A stretch of 64,000 bases of DNA from Oxalobacteraceae bacterium (GTDB taxonomy: Bacteria; Pseudomonadota; Gammaproteobacteria; Burkholderiales; Burkholderiaceae_D). The notes beneath the pieces were generated by a model. It was not told the origin of the DNA. It searched no databases and saw only the letters and a program-made list of their open reading frames with translations. Of the stretch, positions 1-7,906 are shown piece by piece. The position numbers were made by a program, and so were the translations under genes. Each line of letters begins with the position of its first letter. Within the stretch, counting starts at the first letter, position 1. Where the stretch lies: contig CANFLV010000001.1 in the NCBI GenBank assembly GCA_947448025.1, forward strand, positions 124,001-188,000, given 5' to 3'.

Positions 1-557
1 ACATCGGCCAGGGTGGATGCCGGTTTTTGGTCATGAAAAAATGACAGTGCATCGCCGAATTGCAAATTCAAATCGATCAGCAAGACAGACTTTTTCGGGG
101 CCAGCAGATAGCCCAGCTGCGTGGCCAGAAAGGTTGCGCCGCACCCGCCTTTGCATGACATGAAGGCGAGGACCTTTCCGTATTTCCTGTCCTTGGCACC
201 GGCCATCTTGCTGGCCATACGCAGAACCGCTGCTTCGAGTGCGGCGGTACTGGCCGGGGATGGCAGCACCTCACGCACCCCTGCGCGCATGGCTTGGATC
301 AGAAAATCCGGACTCGGCAGAGGGCAGGACAGCAAGAGCGCAATGTTCGGGAATTGACTGGTCATCTCCTCAACCAGTTTGAGGTCGGCGGCGTCGACAT
401 TGTCGGCTTCCAGCAGCATCAAGTTCGGCGCGCCAAGCTTGGCCGTGCTGCACATTTTGTCTGACGCGCCTTCGACCAAAATGACGTCATGCGCAGTGAA
501 TGCCTCGGCGACCTCTTGCAGGCGCTTTGCACTACTGGAAATGACGGCGATCTTCAT
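1..557 (-). CDS. cpaE: Tad pilus assembly ATPase CpaE/TadZ, N-terminal part (runs off the window)
   Basis: The reading frame starts at ATG 557 (MKIAVISSSAKR), preceded by AGGGAGC, and stays open to the window edge, so the C-terminus is missing. Residues 1-110 look like a receiver-type domain (the segment MLLEADNVDAADLKLVEE is visible). A MinD/ParA-like deviant Walker A, SCKGGCGATFLATQLG, follows near residue 135, and then LLIDLNLQFGDALSFF, the Walker A' region. This is the layout of CpaE/TadZ, which places the Tad secretion machine at its site in the cell. It lies downstream of tadG on the same strand, as expected for a Tad locus. The motor and platform genes (cpaF/tadA, tadB, tadC) would be expected beyond the left edge, but they cannot be seen here. 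Confidence 0.9.
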   Translation of the reverse strand, partial: MKIAVISSSAKRLQEVAEAFTAHDVILVEGASDKMCSTAKLGAPNLMLLEADNVDAADLKLVEEMTSQFPNIALLLSCPLPSPDFLIQAMRAGVREVLPSPASTAALEAAVLRMASKMAGAKDRKYGKVLAFMSCKGGCGATFLATQLGYLLAPKKSVLLIDLNLQFGDALSFFHDQKPASTLAD

Positions 558-579
558 TGCGCTCCCTGATTAAAATGCT

Positions 580-1197
580 TTATTTCGCCAGGCGGGGTGG
601 TGTGGTGACACCAACGTCCAGCGGCGGCAGGCTGCCCTCAGAAGTCGCACCGGGTGACGGCAGTACGGCGACAGCCGTGGCGCTGAGACTGACGCCGGCT
701 GAGTGAAATAGCGTTTGAAAAATTGGCATGAGCGGGCCGCCATTTTTATCCGGTGATTTTGTGATCGTGACTTTGACGGCGGGTAGGTAATCGCTGCCGG
801 GGGACGTCGTGACGTCGATAAATTCAGTTCCGGCCTGCGCCTCAGACAGCGGCTGCCAAAAGCCGACTTGAACACTGTCATCATCGTCGCTGTAAAAGGC
901 GATGCGATCAGCTGTGTTCCTGCTTAATTGATCCAGAGCTTTAGCCTTTGCCCTGGTCCAGTTCAGCGTGTCTTGCTTGATTGCCAGGCAGTGTGTGCTC
1001 GACTCTGGATCGCTGATTCTGTTCAGGCAGGCCGCACCCGCGAGGGCCGCCGCATCGGCGCCATTTTGCATTTCGCTTTGAACGATGAACAGGCGCGTGA
1101 TGTTGAAAGTTAGCAACGCAAAGCCGATCATGGCCGCTAGTGACACGGCAGCCATGATCAGGATGGAACCTGCCTGTTTATGTGTCGTCTTATTCAT
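580..1197 (-). CDS. tadG: TadG-like Tad pilus protein
   Basis: 205 residues. The N-terminus HKQAGSILIMAAVSLAA followed by a hydrophobic helix (about residues 8-35), then the conserved segment QNGADAAALAGA, is the signature of the putative Flp-pilus TadE/G-like (Tad) domain. TadG proteins are anchored in the inner membrane with a periplasmic remainder and act as pseudopilin-like or accessory parts of the Tad machine. It is shorter than TadG proteins that carry a von Willebrand domain, so this is the short type. Its ATG overlaps the 3' end of tadE by 8 bases, indicating translational coupling. It precedes cpaE by 22 bases. Confidence 0.85.
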   Translation of the reverse strand: MNKTTHKQAGSILIMAAVSLAAMIGFALLTFNITRLFIVQSEMQNGADAAALAGAACLNRISDPESSTHCLAIKQDTLNWTRAKAKALDQLSRNTADRIAFYSDDDDSVQVGFWQPLSEAQAGTEFIDVTTSPGSDYLPAVKVTITKSPDKNGGPLMPIFQTLFHSAGVSLSATAVAVLPSPGATSEGSLPPLDVGVTTPPRLAK

Positions 1198-1645
1198 GCA
1201 TCATGCTCGTTGTTGCGCTCAGCCTGACTGCGCCGCTCTCTGAGGTAAGCCTGGTAAGCCCTTGATAGGCGGTCCAGAACAAACCGGTCGGGATATAGCT
1301 GATTTCGACGCTGACTTGATCGCCAAATGTCGGTGTGCTCGTCGCCGTCGCGGTAGAAGCCAGCGTTGCGGTGACATTGCATAGTGGTGTGCCGGGCGTA
1401 TGATCAAATGAGATCAAGGCGCTGCTGATGGAGGCACATGCGGCTTGGGCGATCTGCGCTGCGTCCCATGGGCTGCTACTGAAGACGACCGCCTGCCGTG
1501 CGAAGTCCCGGCTGGCATGGGTAATGACGGCCTTGTTATAGGCAAACAGGCTGGCATCAACACCCAACAGGATGATCAGTATCATCACAGGAAAGACCAG
1601 TGCAAATTCGATGAGTTGCGCGCCCCTCTGTTTGCTTTGTCGCAT
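1190..1645 (-). CDS. tadE: TadE-like pseudopilin
   Basis: 151 residues from the ATG at 1645 (MRQSKQRGAQLIEFALVFPV). I chose this start because AGGA lies 8 bases upstream; longer in-frame starts would run back into the terminator hairpin at 1688-1709. The motif RGAQLIEFALVFPV followed by a hydrophobic helix, with Glu at the +5-like position after Gly, is typical of TadE, a minor pseudopilin processed by TadV/CpaA. The rest is an extracytoplasmic domain with a Cys pair (Cys near residues 79 and 93 by inspection). The gene overlaps tadG downstream. Confidence 0.85.
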   Translation of the reverse strand: MRQSKQRGAQLIEFALVFPVMILIILLGVDASLFAYNKAVITHASRDFARQAVVFSSSPWDAAQIAQAACASISSALISFDHTPGTPLCNVTATLASTATATSTPTFGDQVSVEISYIPTGLFWTAYQGLTRLTSESGAVRLSATTSMMHE

Positions 1646-1687
1646 GGCTGTCATCCTGATTACATAGGATCCTGCTCGGAGAAAAAT

Positions 1688-1709
1688 GAGAGGCGGATTA
1701 CCGCCTCTC
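1688..1709 (-). terminator. Intrinsic terminator between flp and tadE
   Basis: A perfect 9-bp stem (GAGAGGCGG / CCGCCTCTC) with a 4-base loop is followed on the minus strand by ATTTTTC. It lies directly downstream of the flp stop and upstream of the tadE ribosome binding site. Such a hairpin would let pilin mRNA accumulate above the level of the tadE-tadG-cpaE message. Confidence 0.8.
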
Positions 1710-1753
1710 AAAACGTGGGAGCTTTAATTCATCGGCTCGTCACGGACTTGCGA

Positions 1754-1951
1754 TCAGGGGAGCGAATTGGTAAGAATAAGTGTTACGGCAGCAAATATGG
1801 CGTCGATTTCGGCGCCCAATTGGCCCAATGCTGTTGCGCATGCTGCCGATACCAAGGCGCCAAGCAGTCCGTATTCAATCATTGCAGTACCTTCTTCGTC
1901 GCGTACAAATGCCAGCACGGATGTTTTCAATGTGTCGATCATGGTTTTCAT
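1754..1951 (-). CDS. flp: Flp-type major pilin (Flp/Fap family)
   Basis: 65 residues. A short basic leader ends in DEEGTAMIEYGLLGALVS, matching the Flp prepilin cleavage motif G/XXXXEY (cleavage after Gly21 expected), followed by a hydrophobic helix to the C-terminus. The family forms thin, bundled Flp fibres used for surface attachment. The ribosome binding site AAAGGA sits 6 bases before the ATG. Upstream is the small Tad lipoprotein gene, and a terminator follows 45 bases downstream. The presence of both Glu and Tyr in the motif makes this the likely structural pilin, in contrast to the 47-residue Flp-like protein at 5387-5530. Confidence 0.92.
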   Translation of the reverse strand: MKTMIDTLKTSVLAFVRDEEGTAMIEYGLLGALVSAACATALGQLGAEIDAIFAAVTLILTNSLP

Positions 1952-2059
1952 GTCAATTCCTTTTAAACGTTAAGTAAAAGTCCTGCTTACCTTTCCTGCT
2001 ACTACCACTGCACCAACATGACCTTGCCATTCGCATGATTTCCATACGAGCGGCAGCGA

Positions 2060-2365
2060 TCATTTTGATCCTCCCGTTTTGCCACCGATATTGATCACAT
2101 TCGTCGCAGGCGATGGCGCCTCGAACGTGCCCTGGTAGAGCAAGACGGCTTCGTGGGCCGACTTGCCATCCATGCCAAAGGCCTGATCCGCAGTCTTTCC
2201 GGCGTCCGGATTGATGATCATGGCCTGCCTTGCTTCGCGCACCGCATCACCGAATCTGGCGTCGTAATTCGGCGTCGTTGAACAGCCTGCAAGTGTGAAC
2301 AGTGCAAATATTGCGAAGAGAATGAGCAGTCCGGTGGTCGCGAACACTATCGAGCTATTTTTCAT
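2060..2365 (-). CDS. Small Tad-locus lipoprotein
   Basis: 101 residues from the ATG at 2365 (MKNSSIVFATTG), preceded by GGGAG; the start overlaps the end of the secretin gene by 11 bases. A signal peptide of about 29 residues ends in the lipobox LAGC, so the mature protein should be a lipoprotein. The rest contains the segment RFGDAVREARQAMIINPDAG and a polar C-terminal tail. I recognise this pattern from Tad loci of Burkholderiales, where a short lipoprotein follows the secretin. A pilotin or secretin partner role (as for CpaD/RcpB) is inference from position only. Confidence 0.75.
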   Translation of the reverse strand: MKNSSIVFATTGLLILFAIFALFTLAGCSTTPNYDARFGDAVREARQAMIINPDAGKTADQAFGMDGKSAHEAVLLYQGTFEAPSPATNVINIGGKTGGSK

Positions 2366-3908
2366 GACGGCTCCCGTTCGATTTTTTATTGCTACCGTCT
2401 GATGCGCGTTCCGGATTTGCTGCGCCCTCCGCTTTGCCCTTGAACAGGGCATCGGCGGCAGTCGGTACGACATGGTTATCAGTCGGTAGCGTGACCGTCC
2501 CGGTCAGTGGCTTGACGAGCCGTGGCGTGATCACGAAAATCAGCTCGGTCTTGTCGTTCTGGAATTCGGTCGAACGGAACAAGGCGCCGACGATAGGCAG
2601 ATCGCCCAGACCGGGGAAGCGGCTGATGGACTCAGTGACGTTGTTCTTGATCAGGCCGGCGATGGCAAAGCTTTGCCCGTCATTGAGTTGCACTGTCGTA
2701 TCGACACGGCGGGTCGATATCGCCGGCAAGACCGAAATTGCGCCACCGACCGTGGTGAAGGGCGAACCCGTTTGCGACAGCTCGGAGGCTTCCGTGACGA
2801 GCTTGAGATTGATGCGTGTGCCGTCGAGTACCGTCGGTGTAAATTTTAATCCGACGCCGAATTCCTTTTCTTCCAGGGTGAAGCCCTGGGCGCTTGTGCT
2901 AGCACTTTGTGGAACCGGGATGAAAATCTTCCCGCCAGATAAAAAGCTCGCCGACTGGCCGCTGATGGCCATGATGTTCGGTTCTGCCAGTACGCGGATC
3001 AGTCCGTCCCTGTTCTGCGCGTCGATGCCGAGTTGCGTGACGCTTCGACTGATGCCGTTGTTTACGGGGCCAGCCGCTGTGGCGCCTGCTGCGAGCGTAA
3101 CCGACGTACTGTTGAGCTGGCCCGCTGCGCCGCCGATGATGCCGGAAATGAAACGCGAACCCGAGCCGTCAGCCGCGCTGGACAGACGCGAAAAATCGAG
3201 TCCGAATTTATCGAGCATGTTCTTGCTGACTTCCGCGATTTTTACTTCCAGCATGACTTGCTGCGGTGTGTTGATGCGCAAGAGATTCACGAGTCGCTTG
3301 CCACGGGCGTAAGCGCTCGCCAGGCTCATGACCTGATCGAGCTTGACGGCATCACTGACGCTGCCTACCAGGACCAGGGAATTTTCTGCGGCCTTGATCT
3401 GAATCGCGGTTTCTTCGGGCATCAATTCAGCCAGCTTGCCCTGCAAGGCCTGATGATCGACCGTGACGATGAGATCCCTGATGCGGCATTGATCGTCCGC
3501 GTTTTGCAGTACGATGTTCATTGCGCCGGGTGCTTTGCCGAGCACGAAGAGTTCGGTCGGGCTCAGCAGGGTAATGTCGACATCAGCCACGCCGTCCGTC
3601 GCCGCGAGAGTGCTGGGCGTGTCCGTGTCGCTGTCCTTTTTGCCGTGGTCTGTGGCACGTGCAGAGCGTGTACGCGGCAGGCCGCCGATGAGCATCCTTT
3701 TGATCGGAGACTTTAGCTGGATGACCGTGGACTTGCCCATGGTGATGATCGTAGCCTTGTCGACAATGACCGAACTGCACGGCTTGAGTTTCGCTTTGCT
3801 TGACGGCGCTAGATTGGCGGCGTGGGGACGGCTGGCTATCCCCAGTGCGCACAAGATCATCAGGTTCAGGATTTTTATCGACACGTTTTTTGTCCCGAGG
3901 ATATTCAT
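2355..3908 (-). CDS. cpaC: Tad pilus outer-membrane secretin CpaC/RcpA
   Basis: 517 residues from the ATG at 3908 (MNILGTKN), which overlaps the cpaB stop as ATGA; the ATG 9 bases upstream is less likely. A signal peptide is followed by the pilus/secretin N-terminal domain (about 40-75, ending KSPIKRMLIGG), a BON-like region (about 150-210), and the C-terminal secretin domain with VTPRLVKPLTG near the end. Secretins form the outer-membrane pore for Flp pili. A polar insertion (about 75-100, with KKDSDTDTPSTLAA) splits the N-terminal domain and looks disordered. The C-terminal tail past the secretin domain is charged and low in complexity. Confidence 0.92.
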   Translation of the reverse strand: MNILGTKNVSIKILNLMILCALGIASRPHAANLAPSSKAKLKPCSSVIVDKATIITMGKSTVIQLKSPIKRMLIGGLPRTRSARATDHGKKDSDTDTPSTLAATDGVADVDITLLSPTELFVLGKAPGAMNIVLQNADDQCRIRDLIVTVDHQALQGKLAELMPEETAIQIKAAENSLVLVGSVSDAVKLDQVMSLASAYARGKRLVNLLRINTPQQVMLEVKIAEVSKNMLDKFGLDFSRLSSAADGSGSRFISGIIGGAAGQLNSTSVTLAAGATAAGPVNNGISRSVTQLGIDAQNRDGLIRVLAEPNIMAISGQSASFLSGGKIFIPVPQSASTSAQGFTLEEKEFGVGLKFTPTVLDGTRINLKLVTEASELSQTGSPFTTVGGAISVLPAISTRRVDTTVQLNDGQSFAIAGLIKNNVTESISRFPGLGDLPIVGALFRSTEFQNDKTELIFVITPRLVKPLTGTVTLPTDNHVVPTAADALFKGKAEGAANPERASDGSNKKSNGSRHEK

Positions 3909-4759
3909 TCGAAGCACTGCAGGTGCATGCTGCCGTTGACGAAGACGTCGACGCAGTTCGTCAGCTTGGGCGTCGCTGCGGGCTTACGCGCAACTTGCAT
4001 GACAGGCTTGCCGGCCTTGATTACTTTTGCCTCCACTACTTCCGGCAAACCGAGCAGTTCGCGCCGGGTCATGCCAGCCGTCTTGACGGCTTGTTGATCG
4101 AATTGATTGCGCAGCATCAGCGACAGGGTGCCAACGCTGCGGGCGAGGTCCAGCTTTTCAGCATCATGAATACTGAGTTCTAGCGTGACGGCCTTGACGA
4201 CTTTGGGCTTGGCGTCATCGCGGCTTGATTCCTGGGCTACGGCCAGCACAAGTACGCGTTCCAGCACGGTCTTGCTGATGCGTTTGTCCTGGTCTCGATT
4301 GCGGCGTATGCCATCCTGATCGCTCTGGGTATTGAGCATCACATCGACATAGGTGCCGGGCAGGGCGAAGCCAGCTACGCCGACGACATCATTGACGCGC
4401 ACGGTCATGGCTCGCTTGCCTTCGGAGATGACGGCTGACAAACCGCTTTGCGCGCCTTGTGGCGTGAGCTTTCTTTCGATGAGCGCTTCACCCTTCTGCA
4501 GGTTGACTTTAATGACGCGCTCTTGCAAACCGTCGACCTTGCTGAAGGCGCCTTGCGGCACCGAGCCACTGGGCCAATTGACGACGGTGAGCATGGCCGG
4601 CGTGATTTTGCTGCCCATGTCGATATCGGTCACAGCCACTACGACCCGCGTGGTCCCGGCCTGTGACTTTTGGGCGGCCCAGCCAGCAGCGAAAATCGCC
4701 GCGCCGATACCCGCAAAAATCGCGAGGATCAAAAATCCGATAGCCTTGATATTTTTCAT
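3905..4759 (-). CDS. cpaB: Tad pilus assembly protein CpaB/RcpC
   Basis: 284 residues. One N-terminal membrane helix (about 5-30) is followed by an SAF domain (TTRVVVAVTDIDMGSKITPAML, about 36-100) and a second domain with RAMTVRVNDVVGVAGFALPG, both characteristic of CpaB/RcpC. The protein sits in the periplasm and is thought to work with the secretin, possibly binding peptidoglycan. The C-terminus MHLQCFE is short. It lies between the prepilin peptidase and the secretin, with ATGA overlap to the latter, so the three are one transcription unit. Confidence 0.92.
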   Translation of the reverse strand: MKNIKAIGFLILAIFAGIGAAIFAAGWAAQKSQAGTTRVVVAVTDIDMGSKITPAMLTVVNWPSGSVPQGAFSKVDGLQERVIKVNLQKGEALIERKLTPQGAQSGLSAVISEGKRAMTVRVNDVVGVAGFALPGTYVDVMLNTQSDQDGIRRNRDQDKRISKTVLERVLVLAVAQESSRDDAKPKVVKAVTLELSIHDAEKLDLARSVGTLSLMLRNQFDQQAVKTAGMTRRELLGLPEVVEAKVIKAGKPVMQVARKPAATPKLTNCVDVFVNGSMHLQCFE

Positions 4760-4783
4760 TTTGTGGCGGTCTCGTTTTTGTAC

Positions 4784-5383
4784 TTACCAATATCCGAGCT
4801 TGCGGCCGACGACAAAGACCAGCGTGCCGATACCGATACTCAACGCATAAGGTAATTTGCCGATCGATTCGTTGGCACCAAGCTGGATGTCGGGTTTGAT
4901 GCCGCTGAACGTGGACATCACGCTGATCTGCACGAGCATTCGGACCGTGTGCAGCAAACGTCCAAGGGTGCCATGCCACATTGCATACAGCAGTGCTGCC
5001 GCGCCGCCGGCGATGTAGATGCTCGCGGCGGCAGGCAAGGCATCTGATGCGCCCAGAAAGGCGCCGACCATGGCCATCAGCTTGACGTCCCCGGCGCCCA
5101 TGGCATGCAGCAGATAGAGTGGCAATGAAATGGCGAAGCACAACAACATGCCAAGTGCTGCCCAAGTCAAGCCGTGCCCGGAGGTAGACGGTAAAAGCGC
5201 GTTATACGCAAGGCCAAAAATTACGCCGGACAGCGTTAGCCAGTTCGGGATACGATAGCTGCGACAGTCGCTGACTGCGGCAATCACCAGCAGTGCGAAT
5301 AGCGACAAGATGCGCGGATTCGTAAATAGCTCGATCAGCAGGGCGAAATTTGTAGAGAGCGTCGACATATGTTTGGCTTTCAT
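4784..5383 (-). CDS. cpaA: Prepilin peptidase CpaA/TadV (A24 family)
   Basis: 199 residues with about six hydrophobic segments. The two catalytic aspartates of A24 peptidases are visible: Asp in AAVSDCRSYRIPNWLT (about residue 39) and Asp in the GxGD motif HAMGAGDVKLMAM (about residue 98). This enzyme cleaves Flp prepilins and the TadE/TadF-type pseudopilins. It lacks the N-terminal methylase domain of PilD, as is normal for TadV. The start is ambiguous: the ATG at 5383 sits very close to its AAGGA, and a second in-frame ATG lies 15 bases later. It follows the small Flp-like gene by 3 bases. Confidence 0.9.
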   Translation of the reverse strand: MKAKHMSTLSTNFALLIELFTNPRILSLFALLVIAAVSDCRSYRIPNWLTLSGVIFGLAYNALLPSTSGHGLTWAALGMLLCFAISLPLYLLHAMGAGDVKLMAMVGAFLGASDALPAAASIYIAGGAAALLYAMWHGTLGRLLHTVRMLVQISVMSTFSGIKPDIQLGANESIGKLPYALSIGIGTLVFVVGRKLGYW

Positions 5384-5386
5384 TCC

Positions 5387-5530
5387 TTATTTCTCTAGTA
5401 CGACCATCAGCGCCAGCAGGCTGACAACGGCAACGATGAGCATCACAAGCGCGTTTTCAACCGGTGTTTCACCGGCGGCGTCCTTGATGAAGTCAAGCCG
5501 GCCTGACTGGCGCTGGTCTCTTGCATGCAT
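5387..5530 (-). CDS. Very short Flp-like prepilin
   Basis: 47 residues from the ATG at 5530 (MHARDQRQSGRLDFIK). The segment AAGETPVENALVMLIVAV matches the Flp cleavage pattern G/XXXXE, but Asn replaces the usual Tyr, and the mature part would be only about 27 residues, almost all one hydrophobic helix ending LEK. It is the first gene of the Tad operon, 3 bases before cpaA. The family assignment rests on the cleavage motif and the position. It could be a minor pilin or an assembly signal rather than the fibre subunit. The RBS is weak (GGGGCAG). Confidence 0.65.
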   Translation of the reverse strand: MHARDQRQSGRLDFIKDAAGETPVENALVMLIVAVVSLLALMVVLEK

Positions 5531-5585
5531 GGTCTGCCCCGATTCATAGTCGAGCTTGCTGTTTTTGAAATGTTGCCGTTGATTT

Positions 5586-5638
5586 ACTATAGGGAATGCT
5601 GGCGCACGGTACATGGCACGGGTGTGCATGGATGCACA
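5586..5638 (-). promoter_or_regulatory. Candidate promoter and LuxR-type operator of the Tad operon
   Basis: Upstream of the first Tad gene, on the minus strand, TATAGT (plus-strand positions 5586-5591) resembles a -10 box without a good -35. A perfect palindrome TGTGCAT-GG-ATGCACA (5623-5638) ends 31 bases upstream of that -10, centred near -51 if the box is used. This is where an activator would bind at a promoter with a weak -35. The adjacent PAS-LuxR gene is the obvious candidate binder, which is inference. Confidence 0.4.
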
Positions 5639-5739
5639 GGACAAGACGACCTATTTTTTGCGCGCGGGGCAGGACAAGTGAACCAGGACAAGCCAGCAGG
5701 CTGGTCTGGGTCAGTGCCTAAGCGGGTGGTGCGGGGAAT

Positions 5740-6297
5740 TTAGCTGCTTACGCCCAGCAGTCGATGAACCAGCTCACTCGATGTTGACGAGGAAAATTTA
5801 CGCATCAGGTTGGCCCTGTGCATTTCAACCGTGCGCGGACTGAGACCGATGACCCGGGCAATTTCCTTGCTCGTATTGCCTTCCACGAGCAGGGCCGCGA
5901 TTTCACGTTCGCGCGAGGTCAGCACGGCCGTTACACGGCGCTTCTCGCTCAAGTCTTCAAAGGTCCATACGCCCGCGCCGAGCCCGTCGGTGGCGACAAA
6001 GGCGCGGCCGTTCACATGGCACCAGAATAATTCCTTGTTATGCCGCTTCATGATGCGCTCGTCGGAATAGCTGCCCTTGGCGCTCATGATGGGCACGATG
6101 CGCGCGCCGGTGCGCTCGAAGTCATCATGGGATGGATACAGCACCAGAAAGGATTGCCCCACCAGCGCCTCAGGCGCGTAGCCGAACATCTGACCCAGCG
6201 CCGCATTGCAGGCCTGGATGATGCGGTTTTGTGAAATGCACATGCCTACCGGCGCATTCTGGAAGATGGTCTCGTAATCAATTTTGCTTGAGGCCAT
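5740..6297 (-). CDS. PAS-domain LuxR-family transcriptional regulator
   Basis: 185 residues. The N-terminal PAS domain (about 8-118: YETIFQNAPVGMCISQNRIIQACNAAL, later AGVWTFEDLSEKR) is followed by a LuxR/FixJ-type HTH (about 125-185: LTSREREIAALLVEGNTSKEIARVIGLSPRTVEMHRANLMRKF). There is no receiver domain, so a ligand or redox state sensed by PAS, rather than phosphorylation, would set activity. It lies on the same strand just upstream of the Tad operon, separated by about 210 non-coding bases that hold the palindrome at 5623-5638. A role in switching pilus genes is inferred from position. Confidence 0.85.
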   Translation of the reverse strand: MASSKIDYETIFQNAPVGMCISQNRIIQACNAALGQMFGYAPEALVGQSFLVLYPSHDDFERTGARIVPIMSAKGSYSDERIMKRHNKELFWCHVNGRAFVATDGLGAGVWTFEDLSEKRRVTAVLTSREREIAALLVEGNTSKEIARVIGLSPRTVEMHRANLMRKFSSSTSSELVHRLLGVSS

Positions 6298-6468
6298 GCG
6301 CGGGTTTCCCTATGGTGATGCGGTGAAATTCGTATTTCTACGGTATTGTAAGAGCTGACGCAGAGGCCTATCCTAGGGGTCGACTCTGAGACTGGCGATT
6401 ATTCAGGCGCCGAGAATAAGCGTTATTAATAACTAAAAGCTTAACTGTACACAAAGAAAAGGACAGAC

Positions 6469-7167
6469 ATGAAGAAAGTTTATCCCGATGCTGCCAGCGC
6501 TCTGGCAGACATCGTAAAGGACGGGCAAACCATCGCCGTCGGCGGGTTTGGTTTATGCGGCATTCCCGAGGCGCTCATCGCGGCCTTGCGCGATACCGGC
6601 GTGCAGAACCTGACGGCGATTTCGAACAATGCCGGCGTCGATGGCTTTGGTCTCGGACAGCTGCTGAGCACGCGCCAGATCAAGCGCATGATCGCGTCCT
6701 ATGTCGGCGAGAACAAGGAATTCGAACGCCAGTATCTGGCTGGCGAACTTGAACTTGAATTCACGCCGCAGGGCACGCTGGCGGAAAAGCTGCGCGCCGG
6801 CGGCTCTGGCATCCCGGCGTTTTTCACGAAGACGGGCGTAGGCACCATCGTCGCCGAAGGCAAGGAAATCCGTGAATTCGATGGCGAACAATACGTCATG
6901 GAGCGCTCGCTGGTGGCCGACATTTCGCTCGTCAAAGCCTATATGGCCGACAAGGCCGGCAATCTGGTCTACAACAAGACCGCGCGTAATTTCAATCCGA
7001 ACGTTGCCATGGCCGGCAAGATCACCATCGTCGAAGTCGAGAAGCTCGTCGAAGTCGGCGAGATCGATCCAGACGACGTCCATACCCCGAGTATTTTTGT
7101 CCATCGCATCGTGGTCAATGCGAACCCGGAAAAGCGTATCGAACAGCGTACTGTTCGGGCAAACTGA
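6469..7167 (+). CDS. scoA: Succinyl-CoA:3-ketoacid CoA-transferase subunit A
   Basis: 232 residues. The glycine-rich start (AVGGFGLCGIPEALIAAL), NNAGVDGFGLGQLL and the segment YVGENKEFERQYLAGELELEFTPQGTLAEKLRAGG are typical of CoA-transferase family I subunit A. The enzyme moves CoA from succinyl-CoA to acetoacetate (or related ketoacids), feeding ketone bodies from PHB breakdown into central metabolism. The RBS AAAGGA lies 6 bases before the ATG. scoB follows after 18 bases. A 171-base gap separates it from the divergent PAS-LuxR gene and holds a small dyad, AATAA-GCG-TTATT (6415-6427). Confidence 0.95.
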   Translation: MKKVYPDAASALADIVKDGQTIAVGGFGLCGIPEALIAALRDTGVQNLTAISNNAGVDGFGLGQLLSTRQIKRMIASYVGENKEFERQYLAGELELEFTPQGTLAEKLRAGGSGIPAFFTKTGVGTIVAEGKEIREFDGEQYVMERSLVADISLVKAYMADKAGNLVYNKTARNFNPNVAMAGKITIVEVEKLVEVGEIDPDDVHTPSIFVHRIVVNANPEKRIEQRTVRAN

Positions 7168-7185
7168 TTACATCGGAGAATAGAC

Positions 7186-7836
7186 ATGGCATGGACTCGT
7201 GAAGAAATGGCTGCGCGCGCAGCCCAGGAATTGCAGGACGGTTTTTATGTGAACCTCGGTATCGGCTTGCCGACCATGGTCGCAAACTACGTCCCGAAAA
7301 ATATCGAAGTATTTCTGCAGTCGGAAAACGGCTTGCTCGGCATCGGGCCCTTTCCGACGGATGACAAGGTCGATCCGGACCTGATCAATGCCGGCAAGCA
7401 GACCGTGACGGCCTTGCCTGGCGCGGCGTATTTCAGCTCGGCAGATTCGTTTGCGATGATCCGCGGCGGTAAAATCAATATCGCCATCCTCGGCGCGATG
7501 CAGGTCTCGGAAAGCGGCGACCTGGCGAACTGGATGATTCCGGGGAAAATGGTCAAGGGCATGGGCGGCGCGATGGATCTCGTCGCCGGCGTCAAGCGCG
7601 TCGTGGTCTTGATGGAGCATGTGGCCAAGGCCAAGGATGGCTCGACGACCCACAAGCTGCTGAAAAAATGTGATTTGCCTTTGACTGGCTTAGGCGTGGT
7701 CGATCGCATCATTACCGATCTTGGCGTAATCGACGTGACGGATGCCGGCCTGAAGCTGGTGGAACTGGCGCCGGGCGTGACGACGCAGGAAGTGATTGAA
7801 AAGACCGGCGCGTTATTGGATGTGTCCGCAGTCTGA
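7186..7836 (+). CDS. scoB: Succinyl-CoA:3-ketoacid CoA-transferase subunit B
   Basis: 216 residues. The catalytic SENG motif ([13 protein letters not shown], Glu about residue 47) forms the enzyme-CoA thioester in family I CoA-transferases. The N-terminus [17 protein letters not shown] and [40 protein letters not shown] are conserved in subunit B. It pairs with scoA upstream. A hairpin with A and T runs (7855-7887) ends the message before the convergent bdhA gene. Confidence 0.95.
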   Translation: MAWTREEMAARAAQELQDGFYVNLGIGLPTMVANYVPKNIEVFLQSENGLLGIGPFPTDDKVDPDLINAGKQTVTALPGAAYFSSADSFAMIRGGKINIAILGAMQVSESGDLANWMIPGKMVKGMGGAMDLVAGVKRVVVLMEHVAKAKDGSTTHKLLKKCDLPLTGLGVVDRIITDLGVIDVTDAGLKLVELAPGVTTQEVIEKTGALLDVSAV

Positions 7837-7854
7837 AAAAAATCCCGCATGAAA

Positions 7855-7887
7855 AAAACGGCGCACTCAGTTGAGGGCGCCGTTTTT
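7855..7887. terminator. Bidirectional intrinsic terminator between scoB and bdhA
   Basis: A 10-bp perfect stem, AAAACGGCGC / GCGCCGTTTT (7855-7864 with 7877-7886), has a T run on the plus side and an A run on the left, so it can stop transcription from both scoB and the convergent bdhA. Confidence 0.85.
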
Positions 7888-7906
7888 CATTGCGGGCTGA
7901 TATGGC

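Noticed and set aside
5611-5630. Sigma-54-like TGGCAC...TGC on the plus strand
   Set aside because: The spacing between GG and GC is 9 bases instead of 10, and it points away from the pilus operon, with no plus-strand gene close by.
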